A stretch of 64,000 nucleotides of DNA, taken from assembly GCF_029504655.1 (NCBI RefSeq), contig NZ_JAQFIL010000001.1:129001-193000 (forward strand), given 5' to 3'. Position 1 is the first letter of the stretch, and each line of letters begins with the position of its first letter. A program made the position numbers and the translations under genes. The notes under the pieces are model-generated. The model did not search any database. It had not been told where the DNA came from and saw only the letters and a program-made list of their open reading frames with translations. This document shows, piece after piece, positions 26,988 through 35,937 of this stretch. Source of the DNA: Catalinimonas alkaloidigena (lineage in GTDB: Bacteria; Bacteroidota; Bacteroidia; Cytophagales; Cyclobacteriaceae).

Positions 26988-29543
26988 TTACTGCTCCATC
27001 TGTTCCTCCGTTTCTTTGATATACTGGTTGAGTTCATCTGCTTTCCAGGGCATCACCCTTCCCTGAGAAGTCAGTCTGGTTTTTCCTACCAGTCCTCTGC
27101 TGATTGCTCCTGCACTATTGCCCCACTCGTTGCGAATGTAAGTCAGGATAGAGGCAATAGTCGCATCATCCAGGGTAGAGTGAGCAGGCATTACCGGCAG
27201 TATCTCTGGTGCATCATAGAGCTTACCGCCAACTTCAAGTGAGCCTTCCATGCCATGTAGTACGATCAATGCAAGGCGCTTTTCATCGCCTATTACCCAC
27301 TCCGAGTCTCTTAGTGGAGGAGCAAAGCGGGTTAATCCAGCCCCATCGGTGCCGTGGCAACCGGCACAGGTGGTGAGGTAATGCTGCCTTCCCAGCGTAA
27401 ACAGTTGCTGATCTTCTTCCTTGAGTAAGCTTTGTTTTTCAACCATAGTCGTATCGGCTACATGTCCCGGCCATTCAAAAAGTGAGGTCAGGACTGCAAA
27501 GTTTGATGAACCTGACTGCCCTTTCCTTTCTAAAATCTGCGGAGCAGATGCCAGCATGATAGGTTTCATCTTACCTTGTTTGCCCTGTATGGAGATACTG
27601 GTAAGTAGCGCTTTTTCCCGCCAGCCAAAAGAATTCTCGTTGACATCCAGCATGCTCAGTAAAGCAGTCAGTTCGGCAGGTTCTCTCTTACGGATTACCG
27701 AAGTTGCCAGCATTTCCAGAAAAATTGCTTTGGAAGGCTCCTGCTTTTGCCACTGTGGAGACTGCCAGAGGGTTTGTAAAAAACGAAACTCCTGATCTTC
27801 CAGGCTGCTGAGTACAGCATCCCTGATCAGTGGAGAGTTTCCACTTCGCTCCGCGATGCCCGCCAGCAGTGGATAGGCTGTTCGGGCATTGAGTACTTCA
27901 GCAGATAATGCCATTTGTAGCGTGAGTTCTTCAGGAGCACCTTCCGCTAGTTGCAGTAGTTTTTCTCCCAGCTTTTCCTGCAACTGCTGATCTTTCGCAG
28001 CCATAGGCTCCAGAAGTCGTAAGGCATTGGCACTGATGAGTGGACTTGAGTCGCTAAGCAAGTCTAGAAGCAGCTCAGGCTGGAGTATATCCATGCCTTC
28101 CAGCGTCCATAAAGCATGGAAACGGGCGAGGGCATTCTTTCCATTTTCAACCAATTCACTTAGCGGAGCCTTAGTAGCTGTGTCATGACGCTCAATGAGC
28201 AGACGCTGCGCCATGTCTCTGTGCCACCCGTTAGGGCTTGACAGTTGCGCAACCAACTCCTGAGAGGAAGCTTGTGATAGCTGCTGTGGCTTCCGGGGTG
28301 CCCAACCTTCGGGTACCACTCGCCAGATACGTCCTCTGTTGATGGGTAAGACCAGCTTGCGTTCCAGTGTTTTTTCTTTCAGGTAGGGCGTAATGTATTT
28401 GCCATGCTGCACCAGGCCACGATACATATCAGCGATGTACAGTGCACCGTCAGGACCGGAGGTGATCGCTACCGGGCGAAAACGTTCGTCGGTAGAGGCC
28501 AGAAACTCTTTGCCGGGATGAGGGTCATGGGCATTCAGTTGTAAGCCATTTTCTACTACTATATTACGCTTGACCAGATTTCCTGAAGGCTCACAAACGA
28601 ATACATTGCCGTAGAAAGGCTCTGGCAGGGCGGTTCCTCGGTAATAGAAAGGCGAGCAGGCAGAGGTAAATTCCAGCAGTTTGCCTTCCTCATCCAGCGT
28701 ACCGGGTATGTAGCCGCGGTTAATGGCAGGATTGGGGCGTATGGGATAAATTCTTCTGTCTACGGTAAGTCCGTGGTCAATGCCGGTGGTAGGCGTATGA
28801 TGCGCGTTTCTGGAAAGGTAGTTGGGCGGTACCAGGTCGGCATGCAGTTGCGACCAGTTGTAGTTGTAATAGAGCCTGCCCTCATCATCCTGGCTGATGC
28901 CCCACTGCCCTCTGAACTCGGTGCTATCGCGCATCCATTCGTCATCTACCAGACGATAACGAAAGCGAGATTTGGCATTGTAGTACCAGTTGTCAGCAGC
29001 GCGTAACAAGCCATTACCAGAGTGCTCCGGTAAAGGGCTTCCGGCATAGTCCGGGTCAATAAGCGTTTTGGTATCGGCGATGAGATCACCATCCAGGTCT
29101 TTAGTAAGCCATAGCGCTTCGTTCTCCGCTACCAGGGCACCGCTGTCAATCAGAGCCAGGGCTCGGGGCATGATAAGGCTATCCAGATAGATAGTGCTTT
29201 TGTCCATTTGCCCGTCAAAGTCAGTATCTTCCAGTATAGAAATGCGGCCTACCGGATCGTCTTCTCCTTCACCTTCAATGGTGGGCATAAAGCCCCGCAT
29301 TTCTACCACCCACAGTCGTCCGTCGGCATCAAATCTCATCACCACAGGTTCTTGTACCATAGGCTCAGCGGCTACCAATTGTATTTTGAGACCGGGTTCC
29401 AGTTGAAATGTGCTGAGTTCTTCTTCAGGAGTTTTGGCCGGGGAGGGGCCTTCGTGTGTTTTACTCTCAAAGTCGCCAGTACAGCTTGCTAAACTTAAGA
29501 GAACAGTGCCAATCAGGTAGGCATAGGAGTTAGATCTGACCAT
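26988..29543 (-). CDS. Large haem c lipoprotein (membrane-bound dehydrogenase type)
   Basis: An 851-aa protein with three parts. First, a lipoprotein signal (LIGTVLLSLASC, Cys 21) and an N-terminal beta-propeller like soluble sugar dehydrogenases and planctomycete-type membrane-bound dehydrogenase domains (PMVQEPVVMRFDADGRLWVV, ITSGPDGALYIADMYRGLVQ). Second, a helical HEAT-like middle (about 430-690). Third, a C-terminal cytochrome c domain with CAGCH at 726-730 and a likely axial Met in VMPAH (about 785). It probably oxidises a sugar or similar substrate in the periplasm and passes electrons to the respiratory chain. Substrate and cofactor are not shown by the sequence. Confidence 0.82.
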   Translation of the reverse strand: MVRSNSYAYLIGTVLLSLASCTGDFESKTHEGPSPAKTPEEELSTFQLEPGLKIQLVAAEPMVQEPVVMRFDADGRLWVVEMRGFMPTIEGEGEDDPVGRISILEDTDFDGQMDKSTIYLDSLIMPRALALIDSGALVAENEALWLTKDLDGDLIADTKTLIDPDYAGSPLPEHSGNGLLRAADNWYYNAKSRFRYRLVDDEWMRDSTEFRGQWGISQDDEGRLYYNYNWSQLHADLVPPNYLSRNAHHTPTTGIDHGLTVDRRIYPIRPNPAINRGYIPGTLDEEGKLLEFTSACSPFYYRGTALPEPFYGNVFVCEPSGNLVKRNIVVENGLQLNAHDPHPGKEFLASTDERFRPVAITSGPDGALYIADMYRGLVQHGKYITPYLKEKTLERKLVLPINRGRIWRVVPEGWAPRKPQQLSQASSQELVAQLSSPNGWHRDMAQRLLIERHDTATKAPLSELVENGKNALARFHALWTLEGMDILQPELLLDLLSDSSPLISANALRLLEPMAAKDQQLQEKLGEKLLQLAEGAPEELTLQMALSAEVLNARTAYPLLAGIAERSGNSPLIRDAVLSSLEDQEFRFLQTLWQSPQWQKQEPSKAIFLEMLATSVIRKREPAELTALLSMLDVNENSFGWREKALLTSISIQGKQGKMKPIMLASAPQILERKGQSGSSNFAVLTSLFEWPGHVADTTMVEKQSLLKEEDQQLFTLGRQHYLTTCAGCHGTDGAGLTRFAPPLRDSEWVIGDEKRLALIVLHGMEGSLEVGGKLYDAPEILPVMPAHSTLDDATIASILTYIRNEWGNSAGAISRGLVGKTRLTSQGRVMPWKADELNQYIKETEEQMEQ

Positions 29544-30004
29544 GCGTCATGCTACAGCTTTTGAGTATTAGGTTGTTATAAAAGAATAATATACTACAAA
29601 TTAGGAAATTGGCAAAGTGCGCTGGTAGTATAAAAGCCTGGTTTGAGTGCCTGATATGAAGTTGCTTGCTTGTATTTTAAGGAATGAAAAATGAGGCTTA
29701 ACCCTATAATGATTAAATAGATTTTTATCCATAAAGAAGGAGCCTACAGTTGGGCCTATACAGGACTTTTTTATAATGCTGAATAGCTAGGGGTAAATAG
29801 TATTTTCCTATGAATGGTCTCTAGGTATCCTCCATAGATCCTTGGTTTTTTCTCCATCATAGCTTCATTTTTTTTGTTTTTGTACTTTTTGGGGATGGTG
29901 CGCTTGGCGTTCGCCTAAAAATAGAGCATCTTCTTTCCGATAAATATGTGAGGTGGCAAAAGAACGTTTATCTTGCTCCTCATAACATGACTGAAATCAA
30001 ATAT
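29544..30004. other. Intergenic region with no recognisable gene
   Basis: About 460 bases between the haem c lipoprotein gene and a decayed lipoprotein gene. It has many stops in all frames and several T-rich runs (29850-29890). I see no conserved RNA or promoter signature beyond general AT-richness. Confidence 0.5.
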
Positions 30005-30843
30005 ATGAGGTCTGGATCAACAAAACTTCTATTTCTACTTGCCCTCACAGGGCTTGTAGCCTGTAGAAAAGCCCGGAATCACAATTTAGAAGTATGGAAT
30101 GTGCTCAGACCTTCATGCCTGAATATGATGGCAGTACGTTTCTATGCCGGATGATGAAACCGGAGAAGCATTGAGAGGTACTTTGGCAGAGAAAATTGAA
30201 AAGACCAGAAATATATTTAAGCCTTGCAGACAGTACATCTACAGCGCTGTTTATAAGGATAAAAATGGAGTGCTGATTTCTGACGGCAGGGTTTGGATGA
30301 TGGCTACCGGAAATCGGTGGGCGTATCAGCCGGAAATGCAGGACGAAGTAACATTTCAGTATGCGTTCTCCGAAGAGCAGGTTGCTGAGATAAAGGAGTA
30401 TGCTGTAAACAAAGCTTTTTCCAAGCATCAGCAATTTGCTCCTGAAGGCACAACAGGTATCATTGAAATGTAGACGTGGTCTGGATGCACCCTTTCAGAG
30501 ACAATCAGTATCATTTTACGGAAGTAGCCGCTTTCCCCTATGTGAGACTTCCTCTGGAAGTGAGTAAGTCATGGACCAATAGACTGCAATTAGGGGAAGG
30601 CTGGGAAGATTGGGAGAATAAGAACGTTTATAGCGAGTATAAAATTGCTATCGGGTCAGTGTGAGTACGCCTTATCGGAAGTTTGAAAGCTGCTGGTATA
30701 TACAGACCACAAGCTCTGCTTCTTTTGGGGATTCACAGCATAACTTCTGGTTTGACGAAAATTATGGATTTGTAAAGATGGAATACTTAAATTATGAAGG
30801 ACAAAGCCTTGTTTTTGAACTGATTGAGATGATAGAATCCTGA
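30005..30843 (+). pseudogene. Decayed lipoprotein gene with several frameshifts
   Basis: It starts as a lipoprotein (MRSGSTKLLFLLALTGLVAC) but the reading frame changes about four times. Segments with protein-like composition follow one another: CAQTFMPEYDGSTF (around 30100-30140), MPDDETGEALRGTLAEKIEK (from 30144), WMHPFRDNQYHFTEVAAF (from about 30482) and TPYRKFESCWYIQ to the stop at 30843. One break fits loss of an A in the short A run at 30466-30468 and another fits a GT duplication near 30658-30663. The family is not recognised. The number of lesions favours true decay over isolated sequencing errors. Confidence 0.75.
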
Positions 30844-30877
30844 GAGCTTATAAGGTGAAACTTTTATTCTGAATAGT

Positions 30878-31318
30878 ATGAACATTGAGCCTGTTACCGA
30901 AGCTAGCCTTGAAGTGCTGACGGAACTGGCGATAGCGCTGTGGCCGGACTGTGTTTTTGAGGAAGAATATGAGTATTACAAAAAGCTGCTTGGCTCAGAG
31001 ACTAATATTTGTTTTCTGGCAAGAGATAAGGAAGCATATATTGCTTTTATCCAGCTGGCACTGCGTAATGAGCATGTAGAAGGCTCTTCCAGCTCGCCGG
31101 TTGGCTATGTGGAGGGCATCTATGTGAAGCCAGAATATCAGAAACTGGGTATAGGCAGACAACTTATCGCAGCAGGAGAAGACTGGGCCAGACAAAAAGG
31201 GTGTGTAGAGTTTGCCTCTGATGCGGAATTGTCTAACGCGATAAGCATAGACTTTCATAAAAAAGCAGGTTTTGAGGAAGTAAACCGCATTGTTTGTTTC
31301 GTGAAAAGACTGGAATAA
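30878..31318 (+). CDS. GNAT acetyltransferase of the aminoglycoside 6'-N-acetyltransferase type
   Basis: A 146-aa GNAT protein closely following the AAC(6') pattern: LAIALWPDCVFEEEYEY, AFIQLALRNEHVEGSSSSPV, GYVEGIYVKPEYQKLGIGRQ (acetyl-CoA loop), WARQKGCVEFASDAELSNAI and FHKKAGFEEVNRIVCFVKRL. These segments, particularly the R-N-x-x-V-E-G-x-x-S-S-P-V-G-Y-x-E-G-I-Y block, match chromosomal AAC(6') enzymes that acetylate aminoglycosides. Whether it confers resistance, or modifies another amine, is not known. It is downstream of the decayed gene and upstream of a YdeI gene. Confidence 0.85.
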   Translation: MNIEPVTEASLEVLTELAIALWPDCVFEEEYEYYKKLLGSETNICFLARDKEAYIAFIQLALRNEHVEGSSSSPVGYVEGIYVKPEYQKLGIGRQLIAAGEDWARQKGCVEFASDAELSNAISIDFHKKAGFEEVNRIVCFVKRLE

Positions 31319-31364
31319 AGATTTTGCCTAAATTAGCTATATCTTTTTATGTAAAGCTTTAGGG

Positions 31365-31916
31365 ATGGAACCTGTATTTTTTGCAACACCCGACGAATTC
31401 AGAGCATGGCTGGAAGATAATCATGATCAGGCTTCTGAGTTACTGGTGGGTTACTACAAAGTGAGTTGCGAGCAGCCTAGTATGCGCTGGTCGGAATCGG
31501 TAGATCAGGCACTTTGCTTTGGCTGGATTGATGGTGTTCGTAAGTCCATTGATAGTGACAGCTATTGCATCCGCTTTACACCGCGTAAACCTAAGAGCAA
31601 CTGGAGTGCGGTGAATATTAAGAAAGTAGAAGAACTGAAAGCGAAAGGGCTGATGCGTAGAGCAGGTTTGGAGAAGTACAGCCAGCGCAAAGAGAGCAGG
31701 TCAAGAGTGTATGCTTATGAAAATCCAGAAAAGCTGGATAAAGCTTTGGAAAAGCAGTTTATGCATAATAAGCAAGCCTGGTCATTTTTTCAGGCGCAGC
31801 CCCCTTATTACAGAAGGCAGATGATACATTGGGTGATGAGCGCCAAGCAGGAAGTTACCCGTGTGAGAAGGCTTGACAAGCTAATGGAAGCATGTAAAAG
31901 AGAAGAGAGAATTTAA
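31365..31916 (+). CDS. YdeI/OmpD-associated family protein
   Basis: A 183-aa cytoplasmic protein of the YdeI-like family: FRAWLEDNHDQASELLVGYY, MRWSESVDQALCFGWIDGVR, IRFTPRKPKSNWSAVNIKKV and a helical C-terminus ending QMIHWVMSAKQEVTRVRRLD. The family is widespread and has been linked loosely to bacteriocin protection or stress, without a defined biochemical activity. It sits between two GNAT genes on the same strand (gaps of 46 and 15 bp), so may be co-transcribed with them. Confidence 0.85.
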   Translation: MEPVFFATPDEFRAWLEDNHDQASELLVGYYKVSCEQPSMRWSESVDQALCFGWIDGVRKSIDSDSYCIRFTPRKPKSNWSAVNIKKVEELKAKGLMRRAGLEKYSQRKESRSRVYAYENPEKLDKALEKQFMHNKQAWSFFQAQPPYYRRQMIHWVMSAKQEVTRVRRLDKLMEACKREERI

Positions 31917-31931
31917 CTAATATATCGTCAG

Positions 31932-32381
31932 ATGAGTGTTTCTTTTGTACTCGCCCAAGAAGATGATCTGAAGGATGTTCTCCATATGATGGAGGAATTC
32001 TACGCAATAGATTACTATCCTTTTGACAAGATAATGACCGCCGATAACCTGAAAAAGTTTGCGATGAACCCCGAATTAGGGCGGCTTTGGGTGATTATCT
32101 CTGGGGGAGAAATTATTGGCTATATCGTGCTGACTTTTGGCTTTAGCTTTGAGTTCAAAGGCAGAGATGCCTTTCTGGATGAGTTTTACCTGAAAGAAGC
32201 TTACCGGGGCCGAGGTATAGGGAGTCATGCGGTAGATTTTGTGCTGAAGCAGGCAGAGGCACTGGGCATCAAAGCTGTGCACCTGGAAGTGGAGCGACAC
32301 AATGAAAAGGGAACAAGGCTGTATAGGCGCAAAGGCTTTGAAGAACATAAACGAGCCCTGATGACCAGATGGTTAAGCTGA
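31932..32381 (+). CDS. GNAT-family N-acetyltransferase
   Basis: A 149-aa acetyltransferase: LEDVLHMMEEFYAID-like N-terminus, core strand VIISGGEIIGYIVLTFGFSF, DEFYLKEAYRGRGIGSHAVD with the R/Q-x-x-G-x-G/A acetyl-CoA loop, and HLEVERHNEKGTRLYRRKGF. Substrate unknown; similar to ribosomal-protein or small-amine acetylating GNATs. It starts 15 bases after the YdeI gene. Confidence 0.88.
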   Translation: MSVSFVLAQEDDLKDVLHMMEEFYAIDYYPFDKIMTADNLKKFAMNPELGRLWVIISGGEIIGYIVLTFGFSFEFKGRDAFLDEFYLKEAYRGRGIGSHAVDFVLKQAEALGIKAVHLEVERHNEKGTRLYRRKGFEEHKRALMTRWLS

Positions 32382-32802
32382 TACTTGTATCTTGACATAG
32401 TATGCTGTTCCGATCACATATCACCTCACTGCAAAAGCTGGCCAGTGGTTTATCTTATCTGGTATGATTGTTTTGCCTTTCCGCTTTTTCTGGCTATGCA
32501 GGATATGTGCCTGCACTGCCGGAGGAGTCTATTCGTACAGAAGTAGTCATTTCCAATGATCAGCAGGTTTTATAAAACATTGTCCTGGCAACGGGCTGTC
32601 ACAATCCTGCATGGCAGCAAGCTTACGGCAGAGAGTAGTAAAGCTGGCTGAAGCATGCAATAGGTTAGGTACATGCCATTGTGCTTAGCCCATTCTTCTA
32701 CATAGTACAAGTAATAAGTTGCATAAAGAGCAGAAATAACGAGTAAAATTTAGTATTTTGAAAGAGCTTGCTTAGCTGATTTTTTCATTATACGCTTCCG
32801 AT
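32382..32802. other. Intergenic region with a possible coding remnant
   Basis: About 420 bases without an intact gene. From 32492 to about 32637 on the plus strand a protein-like frame (ALPEESIRTEVVISNDQQVL, stop at 32573, then NIVLATGCHNPAWQQAYG) continues through one stop codon. It may be the debris of a lost gene. Its family is not recognised. Confidence 0.4.
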
Positions 32803-33498
32803 ATGTTACGGCTCTTTCTCCTATTGCTTTTTTTATCTGCTCATGTTATTCACGATGCTTGTGCCCAGGCTGAAAAGCGGAAAGTGTGGGGTGAGATCAA
32901 AGATGCTCAAAGCTATGAAGCCATTCCTATTGCCAATATCAGTACTTCGGGACAAGGAACGTTTACTGATCTGGATGGCCACTTCTCCTTGATAATCGCC
33001 CCCAAGGATACCCTGCGTATATCGCATATCAGTTATTATCCCTTTGAAATAGTAGTGAAGGAAATCGAAAAGGATACACTGATAGTTCTCCTGATCCCTC
33101 GGGTTAATACCATGCAGGAACTGATCATTCAAGGCTTTCCTTCGGAGGAAAAGTTTAAGCAGGATATGCTGCAGTCAGAAGTACAGCTTATCACAGAAGA
33201 ACAGCAGGCCAGGTCTAATGTGAATTTTGCCCGTTATTATTTTCTTTCCGGCTACGTGCCTCAGATGAACAGCGAAGATAATCACGACTGGTATGTAGCC
33301 GGCCCTCAGGATGTCACCTTTTTCTCCAGCGGCCCATCCGGCGGATTGGTCAGGGCTTTTAGAAATGCAAACCGCAGCCAGGGCCTGCTCAGGCCAGTGA
33401 GGACAAACTCATCCATGCCGGACTCTCTTTGGCAACAGTTGAAGACAGCCAGTGATTCGGTAACTCAGGATAGTCTGTTGAGCAAAAAGAAGAAGTAG
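32803..33498 (+). CDS. Exported carboxypeptidase-regulatory-like (CarboxypepD_reg) protein
   Basis: A 231-aa protein with a signal peptide (LLFLSAHVIHDACAQA) and an N-terminal beta-sandwich domain typical of Bacteroidota surface proteins: KVWGEIKDAQSYEAIPIANI, STSGQGTFTDLDGHFSL, and the hydrophobic ending IEKDTLIVLLIPRVNTMQEL. The C-terminal part (about 125-231) is unique and Ser/Gln-rich. This domain usually precedes a TonB receptor, but here it stands alone. The role is unknown, perhaps periplasmic binding. Confidence 0.82.
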   Translation: MLRLFLLLLFLSAHVIHDACAQAEKRKVWGEIKDAQSYEAIPIANISTSGQGTFTDLDGHFSLIIAPKDTLRISHISYYPFEIVVKEIEKDTLIVLLIPRVNTMQELIIQGFPSEEKFKQDMLQSEVQLITEEQQARSNVNFARYYFLSGYVPQMNSEDNHDWYVAGPQDVTFFSSGPSGGLVRAFRNANRSQGLLRPVRTNSSMPDSLWQQLKTASDSVTQDSLLSKKKK

Positions 33499-33596
33499 GA
33501 AGCGGAGACCTGAGTTGGAAGAGCGGGAATCCTGACTTCCTGTATATTTATCAATCATTTTACCATAAGCCCCAACATATTTAACCTACACCATTT

Positions 33597-34025
33597 ATGA
33601 AAAAGTCTGCTAAAAAAGTTACGGGTATTGGAGGTATATTCTTCAAAACCAAAGATCCGGCCGGAATGAAAGATTGGTACAGCCAGCATTTGGGGTTAAT
33701 GACCAATGAGTACGGCTCTCTGTTTGAATTTATCCAATCTGATAAACCCGATCAGAAAGGCTATCTGCAATGGAGTCCTTTTGATGAGAATACCGAATAT
33801 TTCAGGCCTTCTGAAAAAGAGTTTATGATCAATTATCGGGTAGAAAATATTGAGACGTTGGTAGAGGAGCTCAAAGCCAGCGGAGTGAAAGTTTTGGATG
33901 AAATAGAAAGCTATGAGTATGGTAAGTTTGTGCATATCCTTGATCCTGAAAATAATAAAATAGAACTTTGGGAACCCGTAGATAGTGTTTTTACTAAACT
34001 TTATGAAGGCAAGACCACTAAGTAA
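33597..34025 (+). CDS. VOC-family (glyoxalase/bleomycin-resistance fold) protein
   Basis: A 142-aa protein with paired beta-alpha-beta modules: VTGIGGIFFKTKDPAGMKDW, YSQHLGLMTNEYG and a second module ending KFVHILDPENNKIELWEPVD. This is the standard end of glyoxalase-like VOC proteins, with Glu of ELWEP as a metal ligand. The substrate is not predictable. The C-terminus runs 47 bases short of the start of the alpha/beta hydrolase gene, on the same strand. Confidence 0.88.
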   Translation: MKKSAKKVTGIGGIFFKTKDPAGMKDWYSQHLGLMTNEYGSLFEFIQSDKPDQKGYLQWSPFDENTEYFRPSEKEFMINYRVENIETLVEELKASGVKVLDEIESYEYGKFVHILDPENNKIELWEPVDSVFTKLYEGKTTK

Positions 34026-34071
34026 ATGCTTGGTTTTTTATGATCTATTTTTACCTCATACCGCGCTTTTT

Positions 34072-34968
34072 ATGCGAACATTATTTTCAATTTGTAGTCT
34101 GTTGGTGATATTTAGTATGCTAGCATGCAGTAGTTCCGACTCACAGGAACAAAGCTCTTCAACAGTTGCTGAGATAAAGACTGCAACAGAAATAAGGCGT
34201 GATGGGGTAAATATCGCTTATGAGAATTGCGGTACTCAGGATACGACTTTACTTTTTGTCCATGGCTGGTGCATTGATCAGTCTTACTGGACTTCTCAGG
34301 TAGATGCGTTTTGTGGAGATTATCGGGTGGTGACCATGGACCTACCCGGTTTTGGCATGTCAGGAAAAAAGCGGGACAGTTGGAAAATAGAAGATTACGG
34401 ACAGGATGTCGCTGCCGTAATTAATCAGCTTGATTTGCAAAATGTAGTGCTCATCGGGCATTCCATGGGAGGCGACATCATTCTGGAAGCTGCACTGGCT
34501 GAGCCTGAATCAGTGATTGCGCTGATAGGCATAGATAACTTCAAGGAGGTAGGCGTGGAAACTACCGAAGAGATGCAGACTGAAATAGATTCTTTTATGA
34601 CGATGATAGAGCGGGATTTTGCCAATACCGCCACCGCCTACGCCTACCAGGCACTATTTCATCCTACTACCGACAGTGCTGTAGTCAAAAGAGTAACCGA
34701 AGATTTTCGTGCGGCTGATTCGGTGGTAGCTACCGCCAGTTTGAAGGCGCTCATGGATTATGGCCCCAAGGAGAAAGAGCAGCTTTCTAATTTGGATAAA
34801 AAGTTATACCTGATCAACAGTAACGCTACGCCTACTGCCATAGAAGGTCTGGAGGAAACCGGTGTGGACTACGATTTGATAGATATACACGATAGTGGAC
34901 ATTATCCGATGATAGAGCAAGCAGAGGAACTTAACCGCCTGCTTCGTCAGGTTTTGAACAAAATATAA
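34072..34968 (+). CDS. Alpha/beta hydrolase lipoprotein
   Basis: A roughly 298-aa protein with a lipoprotein signal (LFSICSLLVIFSMLAC) and an alpha/beta-hydrolase fold: LLFVHGWCIDQSYWTSQVDA (oxyanion region), VVTMDLPGFGMSG, nucleophile elbow LIGHSMGGDII (Ser), and HDSGHYPMIEQ with the catalytic His. It is a membrane-anchored esterase- or lipase-like enzyme of unknown substrate. An in-frame ATG at 33985 overlaps the VOC gene, but the lipoprotein signal clearly begins at 34072. Confidence 0.85.
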   Translation: MRTLFSICSLLVIFSMLACSSSDSQEQSSSTVAEIKTATEIRRDGVNIAYENCGTQDTTLLFVHGWCIDQSYWTSQVDAFCGDYRVVTMDLPGFGMSGKKRDSWKIEDYGQDVAAVINQLDLQNVVLIGHSMGGDIILEAALAEPESVIALIGIDNFKEVGVETTEEMQTEIDSFMTMIERDFANTATAYAYQALFHPTTDSAVVKRVTEDFRAADSVVATASLKALMDYGPKEKEQLSNLDKKLYLINSNATPTAIEGLEETGVDYDLIDIHDSGHYPMIEQAEELNRLLRQVLNKI

Positions 34969-34994
34969 GATTTTAAAGGACATAGTCAAATGTT

Positions 34995-35759
34995 ATGAAG
35001 CCATATAAGACGCTCATTAGTCCTCAGCAGTCAGAATTCTTTCGGGAGCAGGGCTATCTGAAAATCGCACAGCTACTTACTGCTGAACAGCTCAGCTATT
35101 ACCGGGAACTATATGAGGATTTTCTGGAGAATAAAATTGATGCTTCCCGCTATCGCTCTGATCTGGGTGGGCATGCGGAAGATACTAAGTCAGAGGGGAT
35201 TCAGGAGCGTATCACTCAGATCATGGTGCCTGGCAGGCTGATTCCTGATTTGCTGGATAAGCCATTGCATCAGCAAAGCTTAGCCATAGCCAAGGCCCTT
35301 TTGGGAGATGATATGGCGCTGGATTTTGATATGCTGATTGACAAAGCCCCTTTTTCCAACACACCTACGCCCTGGCATCAGGACTGTGCCTACTGGATTG
35401 ATATGCCTGATCTGCGGGCGGTGAGCTGCTGGGTGGCGCTGGATACAGCTATCATAGATAATGGCTGCATGTGGTATGTCCCCCAATCTCACCAGCTTCC
35501 TATGCGCCCTCATCGTCCTGCCGGTAAGGGAGGAGGCGCTTTGGAATGTGAAGCTTCTGAAGAAGAAGGCATAGCCGTTGAGCTTCAGGCGGGAGATTGT
35601 GTACTGCATCAGGGAGGAACTTTACACTACAGTCGGGGCAATACCACAGCCCATCGGCGCAGAGCCTTCATCACCAATTTCAGGCCGCAGCAAATGATTG
35701 AACTGGAAAGAGCGCAGGGTTATGACCATACCGGAGAAAGGGAGGTAAGAAGGAAATAA
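34995..35759 (+). CDS. Phytanoyl-CoA dioxygenase (PhyH)-family protein
   Basis: A 254-aa Fe(II)/2-oxoglutarate oxygenase: REQGYLKIAQLLTAEQLSYY at the N-terminus, the facial-triad HxD in TPWHQDCAYW, and the distal His/Arg in LHYSRGNTTAHRRRAFITNF. PhyH-family proteins hydroxylate diverse small molecules, not only phytanoyl-CoA; the substrate is unknown. It ends just before an AT-rich palindrome and the thiamin riboswitch. Confidence 0.88.
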   Translation: MKPYKTLISPQQSEFFREQGYLKIAQLLTAEQLSYYRELYEDFLENKIDASRYRSDLGGHAEDTKSEGIQERITQIMVPGRLIPDLLDKPLHQQSLAIAKALLGDDMALDFDMLIDKAPFSNTPTPWHQDCAYWIDMPDLRAVSCWVALDTAIIDNGCMWYVPQSHQLPMRPHRPAGKGGGALECEASEEEGIAVELQAGDCVLHQGGTLHYSRGNTTAHRRRAFITNFRPQQMIELERAQGYDHTGEREVRRK

Positions 35760-35780
35760 GTATGTAAAGTATTCATAATC

Positions 35781-35801
35781 AGTAATTAATAATTAATTAC
35801 T
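35781..35801 (+). terminator. AT-only palindrome downstream of the PhyH gene
   Basis: A 10-bp perfect palindrome around a single central base (AGTAATTAAT at 35781-35790, ATTAATTACT at 35792-35801), followed by TTTTC. It lies 22 bases after the PhyH stop and just ahead of the thiamin riboswitch. It may be a weak terminator or an operator. Confidence 0.45.
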
Positions 35802-35835
35802 TTTTCTTTCCAAAGATTTTTATACCTTGCATGGA

Positions 35836-35912
35836 TCATTGGGGTGCTTGACGAAAGTCAGGCTGAGATTACACCCATGACCTGATCTGGATAATACCAG
35901 CGTAGGAAATGA
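35836..35912 (+). promoter_or_regulatory. TPP (thiamin pyrophosphate) riboswitch
   Basis: The sequence contains the highly conserved thi-box elements: the CTGAGA core inside a stem made of GGGGTG (35841-35846) and CACCC (35873-35877 region), then CCTGATCTGGATAATACCAG and CGTAGGAAA. The closing stem P1 pairs TCATT (35836-35840) with AATGA (35908-35912). The order and spacing match the THI element. A short stem (TGCCA at 35938-35942 with TGGCA at 35968-35972) plus a T run at 35973-35978 follows and could be the expression-platform terminator. It controls the genes beginning at 35997. Confidence 0.95.
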
Positions 35913-35937
35913 CCTTATTAGCTAATTGTTTACTAAT

